A stretch of DNA of 64,000 bases from Margaritifera margaritifera (GCA_029931535.1 JAQPZY010001660.1:2071001-2135000), one strand, 5' to 3'; numbered from the stretch's first letter, positions 33,943-47,728 are shown. Program-made: numbers and translations. Notes: generated by a model from the letters alone, not told the origin.

Positions 33943-34343
33943 CAGTCTTTCCAGCGACCCTAGTTTTTCCCTACTTTTCCCACTTTTGTCAGACTCCTAT
34001 TTTTCCCTACTTTTTCCAAAATGGCCCTAGTATCCCTACTTTTTCCCAATTTTATGTTGAAAATTTATTGCACACTGCATGAACGGCCATAGCAAAGCGA
34101 ATTCAGTTATGGTTTCTGTGATGTGTAGCTGGGTGTTTAAGAAGATAAAGGCAACCTGGGATAAAGAGACGGCTAATATGTGAGTAAGAGCATGCTTTTG
34201 TTCAAGTTTACAAAGGTAAGTTGAGTCAAGTTTTTATTTTTTCAGTAATTTACATAAATTTCATACTATTTTTCTGCATAAAATATCCCTATTTAGTTAA
34301 GCTTTATCCCTACTTTTTCACAAAGGGTTGCTGGGAAGGCTAT
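33943..34343. mobile_element. MITE-like element, ~400 bp
   Basis: The left end CAGTCTTTCCAGCGACCC and the right end GGGTTGCTGGGAAGGCTAT are imperfect inverted repeats. GAGTA flanks both sides (33938-33942, 34344-34348). The internal left part is rich in TTTTTCCCTAC. No ORF of its own. Confidence 0.65.
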
Positions 34344-34348
34344 GAGTA

Positions 34349-37300
34349 TGATGTCACATTAGATGATTCCATCATAAACAAGAAAAGAGGGAATCGGGTT
34401 CAAATTAAGAAGAAATTGCCCCTTAAATCTGTGAGAGGAAATTAAATATGTAAAACTAGTGTGTTATTTTGAAATAAATGAATGTAAATGATATATGCAA
34501 AAATAACACACTATTTGAATAATTTATTTACTTGCACAGAAAAAGGAAGGAGGAATTTTTGATATTGCAATCTGATTCCTATATTTTCTTTTTTACAATG
34601 GAATCATTCCTTGCGAGGTCATACTCAAAATATCTTATCCATTTTGTATTTATGACCACTTGTGACATATTACTCTTAGCACACATGTACAACAAAACAC
34701 TGACTCTGCCTCATCATTAGTCAGGGTTCAAAAGCTGTCGGAGGTTGAGTTTCATTCTGATCATAGCTATTAAAATCCACAATAAAACATGGATTTGGTC
34801 ATTATTATTTCTGAGATTGTTTACTTTTGATTTTTCTTCAAGCATATCATTTTTTTTTTAAATCATAAGGCAATTGGAAGAAAAAGAAAAATTTAAGGAG
34901 TAAGAAAAGTAACAGTTTTAAGCCTATTGGAAAATTTACAAAAAGGAGCACACTGTAAGATACACTGCCTTTTCCTAAAGAATTCAAGTGAATTGTGAAG
35001 TAAAAATAATGAATGAAGGCTTAAAAAAAGAGACTTATCTTACACATAGCAAAAAAACTGAACTCGAGTTAGGTTAGATGGGAAAAAAAATCAATGGAGT
35101 ATAACTTCATAAGGTTTCAGACCTAGAAGACAGCCAAGCATATCAGTTGGTACTGGGCTACTCAAAATTTTCATATTCACGCCCCTCCCTTATTCTATTG
35201 AGGGGGGCATATGTTACCCATATCTGTTCATCCTGTTACAAATTTTGTTTCCACTCAAAAAACTTTTAAAGGACTGCATGGAATTGAATCAAATTTGGTA
35301 TGGACCCTAATATCAAGAAGACCCGAGTTGAATTTAATTTTCACCTTTTCCTGTAAAAATTAGACCAAGTTATGGTGCCAGTTTGACTGTATAGTTTGCT
35401 TGTTCCTTTTGGAGCAAGGTTTTTTTAATTGTATCTTGTAATTGAGGACTTCTGTGAAGTCTGGAGACATTGCTTGTTGGGTAAAACCCTAAAGTCATTA
35501 GGCTGGTCACTTGTATCAAGCATTCACTTGTATAAAGCAGCCACCTGATTTTGGAAGCCACTTTATTCACTTCTCAGTGGTGGCTGCTTAAGATAGGTTT
35601 GACTTTGCTATTTACATGTCCGTAAAGTGTTCGATTTGGATGCAAAAAAATCAAAATCAGAGCCAAGATTCAAAATTTAAAGAATGCTATGGAAAGCTTG
35701 TGTATACATTCTGAGATATAAGGTGTGCAGGAATGTAATAAATTTTAAAGTTTTATCTACATATCGATGGTCCAAATTTTAACTCTGAGTACGAAGTCGA
35801 ACTAAAATATCCTGCAGTAGTCAACTTGTCATTGAATGACATCACCAGAGAAGATAAGAACAGAAGTTATGAAAGGCATTGCTGTGATTTTATCCAGGAG
35901 AATCTTTGGGGCTAAATATCTCTCCATTCACAATCGGAAAATTATATTTATTTTTCCAGTTTATGCCTGGAAATTACCAATTCTACAACAAAATGGAGGT
36001 ACTTGACAGTGATATTGATCATGCTTGTTAACTTTTTCAAAGATCAAAATATACAATGATAGGTTACAAAGAAAACTAAACTACTGGGAAACACAAGTGT
36101 TTATTTTCTTTCATTTGGAAAAATTTCACATTTATTGAATCATTGATAAAGTGTCATCCACCAGCTTCATCTCAGTGCATCACCATTATTTACGAAAACA
36201 TAAAATGGTAAATAAAACTTGTTACTATTTTTGTACATCATTGTTGTTTAGATGTTTTTTTGATGTTCATAAATACTTCTTTTTTTTTTAAAGACCCAAA
36301 GTTTGCTTCGTACTGTAAATCATCAGTTGCAGTATATAATATTATCATCAGTTGTCAAACCTTGTCTTCAAAAATAAAAAAATCAGCCTCCTGAGTGCAT
36401 TTATTCCAGTTTCAAAACTGGAAGCTGGTAAGGGAAAAAAATGTTTGCGTGGTCAGATATGATGCCTTTTAAGTGCCCTGTCCAGTGTCAAAGTAGAAGT
36501 GAGATTTTCTTTACTGAGAATATTGCCAATGTGATAATATCTTCTGCTGTGAATAAGTAGTTCTGCTGTCATGTTTTATTTATGTGATAGGAATTAATGA
36601 TGTTATCATGCACTTTACTGAGAATTGACAGTTGTGATGTGATTTCATTAGGCTCTTCAGTTATGTACTGGAATTGTGTACTTGTTTGTTAACAGCATAT
36701 TTGAATATAAAGGCAGAAATTGTATCTAGTTGTTGTTATTTTTTTCCTTTAATGTGCTGAAAATTGGTTTTATAAAATTTGTTTTAATATGGAATTAAAT
36801 ATCTTGGGCAAATCATATAGTTTGAGCTTTATTGGGCCTCACATGTATTTAAACTAGACTTGATTTCAGTTCTGATTTAGTACTAAATCTCCTTTCAGAT
36901 TTGACAGTTGGTTTGGAAAGATTACTTTGATTAACTAGTTTTTAAATACCCAGCAGACCTACAGGCGGACATATTTCATGAACATTGGTCATTTTGGTTT
37001 TTCATTTTTTTTGGGTGTCGAGTCTATTAAAAAGTGCTATATTTAGTAGAATAATAGTGCAGACTGTAGGTTACAGACATTCATCTATTTGAAAGCACTC
37101 ACTTGTATCAAGAAAAGTATCAGTACAATCTACTATAGGTATTAGAAAAATTACAAGTGTAAACTTTTTTTTGAGTCCTCAAATAATAGAGTGCACTTTT
37201 TCATAGAATTACATCACAGAAGACCCTTCTCATATATTGCATCTCACAATTGGTTTCATGTACCACAAATCTCATCCCGCAAGTTTAACCTTTTCCCAAC

Positions 37301-37735
37301 TTGGATTGCAAAAGTAACTTGCATTTATGAGTGATCACATATTTTTGCATCTGTTTATGAGTGCAGAATGGCAGCAGACCCATTTGCATCAGTGTATCAG
37401 TAAATCTTAATACATGTATATGCAGGCTTACTTTGAAGACATTCCAATCAATCCGAAATTTTGTGTGTTCACAGCAATGATGCCAGCCAATAAGCTTTGT
37501 TTGACATTCCAGAATGTTTCTACAGTAATCCCATGCTGTAACAAATCTTGCTTACAATCAAATGTCAGTTATCCTGACCCATCAGGGAACATGGGTTTTA
37601 TCCAGATAAAAAAAATGTTATACACATTAAATTGTCTCCAGGGAACACTTTGTTAGTCAGTATGATTAATGAGTCTGAGTAACTGGCATATGTGTATTTA
37701 ATTTTTTACTTTATATAAAATTTCTGGCTGTAACA
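34349..37735. other. Large intron, first part
   Basis: A 33-codon lysine-rich open stretch follows the MITE (34344-34445) with AATAAA at 34473; its status is doubtful. GCCCCTCCCTTATTCTATTG near 35182 belongs to a dispersed-repeat-like segment. An 80-codon ORF at 37414 shows no recognisable similarity. Nothing else is firm. Confidence 0.5.
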
Positions 37736-37754
37736 GATATTTATCTTGATGCAG

Positions 37755-37915
37755 AAGAACAAATAAATAAGTAAATAAATAAATAATATAAATAAGTAAA
37801 TGAATAAATTATATAAATAAATAATTAAATAAAAAAATAAATTATATAAATAAATAAATAAATAAATAATATTAATAAAAAAATAAATTATATAAATAAA
37901 TGAATAAATTATGAT
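37755..37915 (+). repeat. AAAT/ATAAATA-rich simple repeat
   Basis: Degenerate AATA/AAATAA units. The Ile/Tyr-rich ORF on the minus strand is an artefact. Confidence 0.92.
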
Positions 37916-37930
37916 GCACACCTTTATCAC

Positions 37931-40720
37931 GTGACTAGTGTGTCATTTGTGTGTATAAATCCACACCTTTTTTTGTTTCATATTACACATGTATTATAAT
38001 ACCCCATGACATCACAAATAATGTCATGGCATCATGTAAGGTGACATCATAATGTCTGAGGCATCAATCTGATTAAAATTGAGATCTGCTTATAATAAGT
38101 AGATCTGATGGTCACTGATGTGAGGTCATGTTCTGTTGATCTTTTGATTCTCCAGTAAAATTACAGTCTTCATTCTTTCTGAAAGTGGACAAGGTCATTC
38201 GGAACATATTGTTACAATACTCTTCCAAACACAGAATACAACTTATTATCTGGTAGGCTCATAAAAATAAGTAAATGTGGAATTCCAAAGGTCAGCAGAA
38301 CATGAAGTTTTTATCAGCACCTGTCAGATTTTGGTTATGTAGGAAGTCTTGATTTTAATCAGAAAATCTGAGGTGTCAGAATGTACATCAAAATAATTTC
38401 ATTATATTTAGCAGTTTTATTTAAGAATTGTTCTGTTTTTTGTCATGTAATAAATGTAATCTCTCATTTCAAACGAAATTAATGCAAGTCATATAATGAT
38501 TTCAATCTTTTACTCACCAAGGCTTGTAAAAGATAAAAATTATTTGACTCATTTCATGAATTTTCATTTGAAATGAGCACTCATACAAGATCCTCTATTT
38601 ATGTAACAAAACTTTTCCATCTCCAAATTCATTACAGCAAGGGATACTGTAATATATTACCATGTTTTTCAACTTCTTGCATGTAGGCAGAGTTATCCAG
38701 TGCTGTTGTACAGGTATCACATTTTGTTTTCACAAATTCCAACTTGCTTTGTGTGTTTGTTCATCTGTCCATCATCCACACTGATGTTAAAGTAACCTGC
38801 CCATTAACACAGCTTATTAACCTTGCTCTCTCTTCTCCTTTATTCTTGTCATTCCAGTTTGTGTTTGAACTACCTACCAATAGTCTTACAAGTTTTTGAA
38901 ATTGTTTTATAATCAATATTGTATGTACTGCTTATAGTTTTGCATTAACATGCAATAAATCTATTTCTGATTTTCAATTAGAAATTGTAATGAAATGAAA
39001 TAGATGCCCATTTGTATCAATCACTCCCATGAAATTTTCATTCACTTTCAAACTTTGTGTTATATTGATCTTGTACATTGGAAAATACTGGTTTTTATAA
39101 TGCTGGATATTGGTTTTATCATTTTAATATGAAAATATATGTACTAGTGAAAGGCACAAAGTGCATTCAGCAGCAATTTGCACATGATGTTTTAAATAAC
39201 AGCTGTCCATAACATAAAAAATTCTCAGAATGCATTTAATATAATTCTGATTATCTCTCAAAACTTCAGCCTGTTAACTGCACATTGTCAACAGAATAAT
39301 CAAATTTAAGAAAGCTGTTTTCCAAGTAGTCCCCAACAATAAAAATGGATATTTCTTTCTCATTGAATTCAATGTATTAGGATGTTTAATGTGTGTGATG
39401 CCTTTTTGAATCCAGCGTGATTGTTTCACCCATATATTATTTAGCAGTTTTCATTTATTGTGAAGGAACACTGTATATTAGGAACAAAGAGAATTATTGC
39501 TTAAGTATAGAAGCTTAATTGATAAATATATACATGTATCTTTTATATTGGATTTACTCTCGCTAATAAGTTAAAGCTTTTTTTGCAGTTATTATGCTGG
39601 CTTCAATTAAGAACCAAACTCCTAATGCTTTGTCTACTAGTTGTTTTTGTTTTCTGCATTAGGTATGGTAGGAATTTGAAAGATTGCTTTATGCAAGTAA
39701 TTACTACAATTAGGCACAGCAGGAATTTGAAAGATTACTTTATGCAAGTATCTACTATAATTGTTTTCCAGCTGTATTGGAGAAAAAGCAAGCCATTGCT
39801 TGAGCTGTATAAGTTAAGAAAAAAATAGTTAAATCAGAGAACTTGGTTTAAATACATTTCAGTCTGTAAATGCACTGTATCAGATTTATCACTTTTAGTA
39901 TTCTATAATTATTGCTATAGGTATCCTATTGTTCATGAAATTAATTTGCTTAATTTTGGGTGATACTTATTTAGGGCCTTTAATCAGTCATTGCTTGACA
40001 ATATCTACCATATATATTTAATTTTGGTAAAATTTACTTGTAAATAAAGTGAAGCTTATGATTGGTTACTTCTTAAAATAGGTAGGATTTGAAACAGGGA
40101 AGACTGTTTGCATTTTGTTATCCAGATGAATATTGGCAATGACTTCTACATGTATTTCATTCTGAACATAATCGGTCCTCACAGAATTAACCCTAAGAAT
40201 CAACTTTTCATTAATGAGCTAGCAGGCTTCATCACTAATTCTAGCATGAACCTGATTCATCTCTCTATGCACTGCATGGAGAAAAAGAGAGATTTATCTT
40301 ACACAATAGATAGCACTTTTGGAGGCCTGCACGAGTCACCAACAGCAACACTCTGCATGACATAACAGTCTGACATCATCAGATGAATGTGCAGCCAATG
40401 GTTAAGCTAGGTACATGCATGTTGTAGTACTAGGTTAGCAGAGTGAAATCTCTGTAAATGAGCTGAATTTTGTTTATATTTCATGTTAGAATCAAAATAA
40501 TGACTTGAAAAGCAGTATCTGTTTCAAAAGATAAATAACTATTTTCAGTATTGTAGTTTTTTTCTTCATAATCTCCATAATTTATTATATAATAATATTT
40601 TGCATAATCCCCCAATCATTTAAAATTGCAACATTGAAAACAGGTATTTATGTATTGTAATAAATACCTCTTTTCAATTCATTTCTTAACTAGTGTATCA
40701 GATTTGTTCATATATTAGAC
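37931..40720. other. Large intron, nothing recognised
   Basis: AT-rich sequence. Short direct repeat GGAATTTGAAAGATT(G/A)CTTTATGCAAGTA at about 39669 and 39721. The 40108 ORF lacks any recognisable motif. Confidence 0.5.
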
Positions 40721-40721
40721 A

Positions 40722-40763
40722 CACAACACACACAGACACACACACAGACACACACACACACAA
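40722..40763 (+). repeat. (CA)n-rich microsatellite
   Basis: Imperfect CACACA/GACACA run. Confidence 0.9.
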
Positions 40764-40774
40764 CTGTCAACAGC

Positions 40775-40830
40775 ATAGATCCAGATCTGCCATCACAATG
40801 CACTGGCAGATCAGAGGGTGTATTGCTCTT
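40775..40830. repeat. Relative of the palindromic element at 43411
   Basis: GCATAGATCCAGATCTGCCA ... TGGCAGATCAGAGG forms an imperfect hairpin using the same CAGATCTGCC core as 43445-43504. Confidence 0.6.
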
Positions 40831-42470
40831 TTTAGAATTTCAGCCAAACAGGGTAGACCCTAATCAGCAGGATTACTATGCAATGGCAGATGTGAGGTTT
40901 ATGTTTTTCTCAGATTAGTGTTTTACATGGGTAAACATTGTATTTTATATTTTTTTCCTGGGCAGGCATTTCCATGTTGCTCTTTGTATGTTGATCATAT
41001 ATGATAAGACATGAACATGAGCAGAATGCTAGCAAATTTATGCAGCAAATTTTGTATCGAGTCTTGGCATATATTGACAACACCTTTGGAAATGAATAGG
41101 TTACTTCGCTTTTCTTGCACTATGGGTTTTGTTTTCCATTAGTCATTTTACTTAACAGTCTTTTACGTTTAAAATTATTTATGGCCTTTCAGTTTTGCTT
41201 GGATAAAAAGTCAGGTGACTTCTCTGACCTTCTATGGTAACTTGAAAAAATTTGGGTTCCACTGAACAGCTTTTAGACTTAATATGCACTTAAGCTTTAA
41301 ATTAAATATTCACTTCTACTTGCATTATTAGTGGCAGAGGCTAAAATTATGGCAGATTGGTGGTAATTTGGTGCTAAAGCATTTCTTCTAAATACAGTCT
41401 TCAACATTGTTTAAATTACTGTGAGTTTTAAAGATTTGCCACAAGATGTCAAGTTCTTAGTATCTAACAGCAGAGCTCTAGATAAGAATTTATTAAATTG
41501 TGTTTTGTACTTCCTAGTTTAGAATTTTTTTTTTTTTTAAAACTCAGTGGGGTATTGTGTGAACACAACAAAACACAAACTTACGATAACAGACTGTCTT
41601 AATCATCAAGACAGTAATCATGCCTTTTTTTGATTTGTCAAATGGTTTATTTACCAAGACTGATTCTTCAGGGTGGGTTCGATTATACAGCCCAGTTTGA
41701 GTACCAGTAACTGTTTTCACATTGATCAAGTACTAACATTGTAAATGTGCATGGAACATCCAGAGCTTGTGCTGGTAGCATAGTTCATATTGATTGAAGT
41801 CACCATCATTAAACATGGTCTGTGCTTATGGCAGGAACAGTATGCTGGCAACTATGGACCAAATGCTAAAAATTTAATTATTTTGCATTATTAGAATGCA
41901 TTTAAAATTTCTTTGTTTTTTCATCCATGTTTCTGGATAAAATACACAAATACACTGCTTATTAGGAGCTATGAGACACTTTGTGTTTTGCCAGTTCAGG
42001 ACCCATGTTTTTTTAAAGCAATTTTATCAAAAAAAGAAGTGTCAGGGATTAAAGACTGGGTTAGCAGTTCAAATATTTCCAAATGCTTTCATGATACATC
42101 TGTAAGTTCACTGATGTCAATTAGAACAAGGGTTCTGTGGAACATTGTGTCTTGCCTTTTTCAGAGTTATGGCTTTCAAAAATCTTTAATGTTAAGTTGA
42201 CGCTTCCACTGCTGCTGGATGACATCATACTTGCTATATCTTAGATTCTTTTCTGAAAAAGGCAAGAGAATGAGATATATCTTATTTAACTATTATAATG
42301 CAGCTTGATATGACTTGAAAACCGAGGTCCCACTATAAAAAGGAGCTGATACCTCTTTCCTTAAGCCTAGCTTACATGGCCAAATGGCTGCACACATCGT
42401 AAATTGCAAAATCATCATCTTTCCTTCAGTTGGAATTTTTCTGTCATCAAGGAAACTTTATCATGATCTA
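40831..42470. other. Large intron, nothing recognised
   Basis: No repeat or coding signal seen. Confidence 0.5.
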
Positions 42471-42474
42471 AATT

Positions 42475-42600
42475 GGCTGTTAGACATTGGAAAGTATCTG
42501 ACTCAGAGATCTAATTGGGTGTTAGACATTGGAAAGTATCTGACACAGAGATCTGATTGGCTGTTAGACATTGGAAAGTATCTGACACAGAGATTAACAG
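42475..42600 (+). repeat. 42-bp tandem repeat, 3 units
   Basis: TTAGACATTGGAAAGTATCT starts at about 42480, 42522 and 42564. The unit length is a multiple of three, so the frame stays open, but no host or element protein is recognised. Confidence 0.93.
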
Positions 42601-43410
42601 GTGAAGCTTAACACTGCATTGACCACCTGTCAGTGTTCATTGTTTGTAACGGAGGCTAATTAACCTACTATTCATTATACCACAAGATTGGTCAGTAAAC
42701 GTTTTCTTATCTGCACATTGTTTGATACAGTTTGGTATCTATGTTACACCTATTTGACCAATCATTCTTTATATGTAGCTTATGGTACCTACCCTTTTCA
42801 AATGACCAACTGGTTTCAAACTTTGGCCATTGAAACATTGATGCATCTTGTACTGATCAATACTGTGTCTACAGTCCAGTAGAACCATAACATTTCCATT
42901 TACCCACTGATCCCTCCTTATTATTATTATTATTGGTATGCATATGCACAAGCTTTAATCTTTGCATTTACAAGTCCAAACTTCATATAACAATATTACC
43001 ATATTGAGCTTCAATACCTCACCAAGTGCATAGAAAAATGTTCTCAGGTGGATACAGTCATCAGAACATGGATACAGTCATCAGAACACACATACCAGAG
43101 CTTTGATTTTTTGCAGTATTTGCTGAATACAGTATGTTTTCTCTCACTTAGGGTCATGCATAGCATCTGTTAAGAAAAACAGTTTGAACAAGATGATATT
43201 GAATTTATTAATTCTTCTTTATTTAGTCATATGTTTGAGTCCTTTTACTACACATTTACTCAAAATATGACTTTTTTGCATCTTCTACATGATCATGATT
43301 GAAAGATTTTCACTTTGATGATGGACATACTTTTACTTTTCCCCCAAGTCCTTCAGTAGAAAAAAAGTTAAAAATCAAGACCATATGCCACATCAGCCCC
43401 CATGTTTTAC
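42601..43410. other. Large intron, nothing recognised
   Basis: A short direct repeat GGATACAGTCATCAGAACA occurs at about 43050 and 43070. No other feature seen. Confidence 0.5.
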
Positions 43411-43621
43411 CATATATACTCGCCTGTAATCCAATACCAACTGCAAACTGCATAGACCCAGATCTGCCGTCGCATGTATCGGCAGATCTGGGTCTATGCA
43501 GTTTGTAAGGACTAATCAGTAGAACAAACAAACATAGACCCTGATCTGCCAGCGAATTATACGACGGCAGATCCAGGTCTATGTTGTTTGCATTTGGACC
43601 TGGCTTATACGTGAGTATATA
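43411..43621. mobile_element. Nested palindromic MITE-like element
   Basis: The outer inverted ends are TATATACTCGCC (about 43413) and GTGAGTATATA (about 43611). Inside are two hairpins: a perfect 25-bp stem, 43445-43469 with 43480-43504 (AAACTGCATAGACCCAGATC TGCCG and its exact complement, 10-base loop), and an imperfect stem, 43525-43550 with 43566-43590, built from the same GATCTGCC motif. No ORF. Confidence 0.82.
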
Positions 43622-44680
43622 CGTTACTTTTCCATCTAATATGCTACTTGACGATTGCTACAAAAGAGAGGCATCATTTTCGTATGGCATTTGTTTTTGG
43701 TTACTGTGGTTTTATTGACTTTCACACTTATCAATTCTTGTAATTTTTGTTTATTTTCCTAATTTATATTTATTAACCTTTTCATGGATATTTTAATTCT
43801 TGGATGTGCCTGAGTTGCCTTGAAGGGCAGAACACCTTTTGTTGGCTTTTGAAATTTGTGGTTTGAAGCAACTGCAGAAACCAGTAAAATTGGAACACCA
43901 CAAATAAAGGTGAATTAACAGTACATGTACTATAACTAAAGTACTCTCACATTATAAAGCATCTCAGTGTAAAACAATTCCTTTTATGAGGTAGGTATGG
44001 TCATGGATCCCATTTCATTATTTAATAGTAATATTATGTATAACATGTGTCAGTGTAAGGTGACCTCACACATAAGGCCATCCACTTTTATGGCGTCCAG
44101 CATTATAGTGATGGAGTGTTGTATTACTGATGTCAGGACCTTTGGAGTAATCTCAAGCATAATAATCCTAATGGATAAAAGTATATCATTCTTATTTCTG
44201 ATGGTTTTAGTATACTATACAAAGTACTTGCTGTATTGTTGTCTTCCATATAATTCCCTGTTTTTATTGTTTTTCACTTGTCAAAAATTTATTTAGAATT
44301 AAAATCATGATGTCACTTTTTATGTCATATTGTTCATGATATCAGGGGCCTGATACAATGTTAAATTTTGCTTTGGACAGCTCTGTTAATATTTGAGTGG
44401 GTTTGGTCCACACTCATAAAAATGGTGTAACACTAGTGTCACTTGAGTTGCCAATAAAATAAGTATATCAAACAACACTTGATATGAGTGCTTACTCCTC
44501 GCTGCACTAGGAGTATGTACAAGTTTTGAGTCTTAAGTACTGTGAGCATTTTTTGTTGCTGACTCTTTTGATCTGTGTTTCACCACTGCTATGCATGTTA
44601 AGAAATCAATCCTGACCTTTATCTCTATGATTAAAGAGGTCATTGTCTCTATGTGTATGTTTGTCTGTATATATAATCTT
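43622..44680. other. Large intron, nothing recognised
   Basis: No repeat or coding signal seen. Confidence 0.5.
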
Positions 44681-44689
44681 AAATTACCA

Positions 44690-45830
44690 CGCTTTAGCTA
44701 TACTGGTCGAAGAACAGAAGAGGTTGTGCGATGGTCTGACATCCAGCATCCAGTGTCTGTCCACCATGACAGCCATCTTAAAAATCTTGTTATCACTATT
44801 CCTTTTGAATGAATGGTCATATTGACATAGGGTTTTCTCCCAAACCATGGCAGCCATTTTTAAAAAATCTTATTTCCACTCCTCTTCAACAGCTGGTCAT
44901 ATTGAGATAGGGTTTTCACAAAAAAACATTTATTTTATTTGGTTGGTCCAATTAAAAAATGGTGCAGATCTGACCTCACAAAATGACCACCATGGTGGCC
45001 ATCTTGGCTACTCCTTTACAAATGATTGTATTAAGGTGTGTCCACTGTAACATTTTTGATGATATGTAGTTTGTCCAGAATGAAAATGGTGCTGATCTGA
45101 CCTCACAAAATGACTGCCACAGCAACCATCATTAAAATCTTGTTCTAGCTCCATCTCCTGAACAGATAGTTGTATTGGCATGGGTTTCCCTAAAACCCAT
45201 TTTGCAATATATTGTCCTAAATGAAAATGGTATTGATCTGACTGGCCAATATGGCCACCACAGCAGCCATTGTGAAAATCATTTTATGAATACTTCTCCT
45301 TAACAGATGGTTGTATCAAAAATGGTTTTCACTTTTACACTTCTTGTTGCAATTTGTAGTTGGTCCAATTTTTAAAAAATGCTGATATAACCTCCAAAAT
45401 GGCTTCCTTGATGACCATCTTGAAAATCTTTTCATGGCAACTTCTGAATGGATGGTCATATAGACATAGGGTTGTCACTAGAACACTATAACCATGTGTA
45501 GCTGCTCCTGAATGAAAATGGTGCTGATCTGACCTCTAGCACTGCAACTACTGTGGCCATCGCAATAATATTTACTGCTTCCCCTTTTGAATGAACGGTG
45601 GCATTGACATTTGCTTTTCAATATAATACTTACTTCAGTATGTAATTAGTCCTGAGTGAAAATTGTGCAGATCTGACTACCATGTCAGCACTGTTGCGAA
45701 CAAGTTGGAAAACCATGTAAAAGATCACTGCTTGTATTTTTTTACTTCATTGATCTTATGACTTGTACATATATCAATAAACAAGTTAATAGTCAGCACC
45801 CTGTCATTAGGTTAAGGTCACAGGTCTTGA
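44690..45830 (+). repeat. Repeat family X, second array (~143-bp units)
   Basis: TGGTCC(T/A)AAATGAAAATGGT-type phrases recur at about 44944, 45069, 45213, 45360, 45505 and 45648, with GCTGATCTGACCTC and 'GGCCATC' in each unit. The tail with AATAAACAAGTTAATAGTCA (about 45775) matches 17260. Confidence 0.82.
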
Positions 45831-45907
45831 CTTAAGTATTTTTCTGTAATGGCCAAGAAAAATACTTTCAGTGATACGATTTCTGTAATTTGTTTTTTGC
45901 TTGTTCT

Positions 45908-46905
45908 TTTAGGCCAGGTGAGCTTATGGTATGGTCTGTTGTGCGTTGTCAGTTCACAATTATTGTTTGCAATTTCTTCTCAAAAACTGCTTAACAGATA
46001 TTGACCAAATCCAAAAGAAAGCATCCTGTCATAAACACCTTTCAGATTTGTTCAAATGATGCCAATGTACCATCACATGTAGCCATCATTGCTAAAAAAA
46101 TTATTTCTTTCTGCTTAGCAGATTTAACCTAATTAGACATAAAAGCATCCTGGCATGAAGGTTTTTCAAATTTGTACAAATGATGTTAATTTGCCTTAAG
46201 ATATATCTGCCATTACTAAAAAGAGAAAAACCTTTAGATAACTTCTTCTAAAAAACCACTAGATAGACCTTGGCCAAATTTGACCTAAAGCATGCTGGCA
46301 TGAGGGGGTTTCAAATTTAATGATGCTAATCCGCAATAGGATATGCCTGCTATTAGTAAAAAAAAAATATAAAATTAAGAACTGCTTAACAGAATTTGAC
46401 CAAATTTGACGAAAAGCATCATGGCATGAAAGTCTTTCAGATTTGTTCAAATAAAGTGATACACCATCAAATATGGCCACCATTACTAAAAACAGAAAAA
46501 CCTTTAAAATGATTTCTCAATAACTGCTCAACAGAATTGAACCAAATTTACAGAAAGCATCTTGGCATAGATGGCTTTCAATTTTGTACATATGATGCAG
46601 ATCTGCCATCAAATATAGCCTCTTCTGCTATAAGCAGAAAAAGAATTAAAATAAAATAACTTTCTTTCAAACTCTGCTGAACAGAATTTGACCAAATTTA
46701 ACAGAAAACATCCTGGCATAAAAGCCTTTCAAATTTGTGCAAATGATGCCAATCCACCGTCAAATAAGGCTGGCATTACTAAAAGCATCGTTCTGGTAAT
46801 AAGGGCTTTTAAATTTATACATATGATGCCAATTTGCCATCAAATATGGCTTCCTTTACTAAAAATGCAAAATCCTCTAATTGACTTCATTTGAAAACTT
46901 CAATG
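45908..46905 (+). repeat. Repeat family Y, array 1 (~140-bp units)
   Basis: It begins GGCCAGGTGAGCTTATGGTATGG (written in parts: GGCCAGGTGAGC, TTATGGTATGG). Diverged units contain AACAGAATTTGACCAAATTT, AAGCATCCTGGCATGAA, TTTCAAATTTGTACAAATGA and 'CCATCAAATATGGC..CCATTACTAAAA'. It is truncated at the right; no closing CCAGGTGAG end. Confidence 0.85.
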
Positions 46906-47728
46906 AAACCCCACTATAGCATGATGGTTGTAGTCCAAAGAGTACCATTGTGCTATGTAAGGTATTTTGCGATAGCACAAGTCATGTAACTAAAGAAAAT
47001 TATGTATGCACATCCCCAAGGTTCAACCAGTGTGGGTGGGGTATAAAGATAGCATACATGAACTAAAAAACACGGTGTGTCACGCGAAAAACACGATTTT
47101 TTACTCCCTAACCCCACGACACGGTCGTGTTTCGAAAAACACGATTTTCAGCAATTTCAGCGAAAATAAAATTTCCCCCACAAAAAAAAAAAAAACCCCA
47201 AAGAAAATGTACATTTCCTGACCACAGTGATATATGCCCGTAATCTGTGGTATGTATGAACAGTAAACAGTCTTGCTCAAAGCTCATATAAAAATATCCT
47301 AGGGGCAGATTATAGCTGTTTTAGAGACAATTAAAAGGTAAGGCGGTCAGAGATAAATGGACACCTTTAACAGATTTACTGAATTGGCTCACAATAGCTA
47401 GGGCGATGTGTCCTGTTAAATCCTTTGGGCACTGCTGAGGGAGAGCCCATTAGGCTAATTTGCATAGGTAAAGTACACAAAGTGGAACAACCCAATTTGA
47501 CTGAAGTTAAGTACATCGAACAGATGCGTGTTGAAAAACATGTTATTACACATCACTGACTGCATTGAATGAGAATGTCGAAGCTATCTTTATTAAAGTT
47601 TGTGATCAGCGGCAACGTTTCTTTGAAGTAAGATTTTTACTCCATATATAAAATTCAAAACATGATTATTTCGGTAGGTTGAACAACAGCACAATTCAAT
47701 CTCTAATGCAGCACCTTTCAATCTCTGA
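46906..47728. other. Large intron; ACACG-rich patch at 47070-47150
   Basis: AAAAACACGATTTT occurs twice (about 47087 and 47137) around CCACGACACGGTCGTGTTTC, an imperfect palindrome that is unusually CpG-rich for this region. Otherwise nothing recognised. Confidence 0.5.

Noticed and set aside
37414..37656. 80-codon ORF in the large intron
   Set aside because: No recognised family, and the codons look random; not supported as a gene.
37706..37930. Ile/Tyr/Phe-rich ORF resembling a membrane protein
   Set aside because: Translation of an AAAT-type simple repeat.
40108..40365. 85-codon ORF in the large intron
   Set aside because: No motif, no splice context and no similarity that I recognise; consistent with chance in AT-rich DNA.
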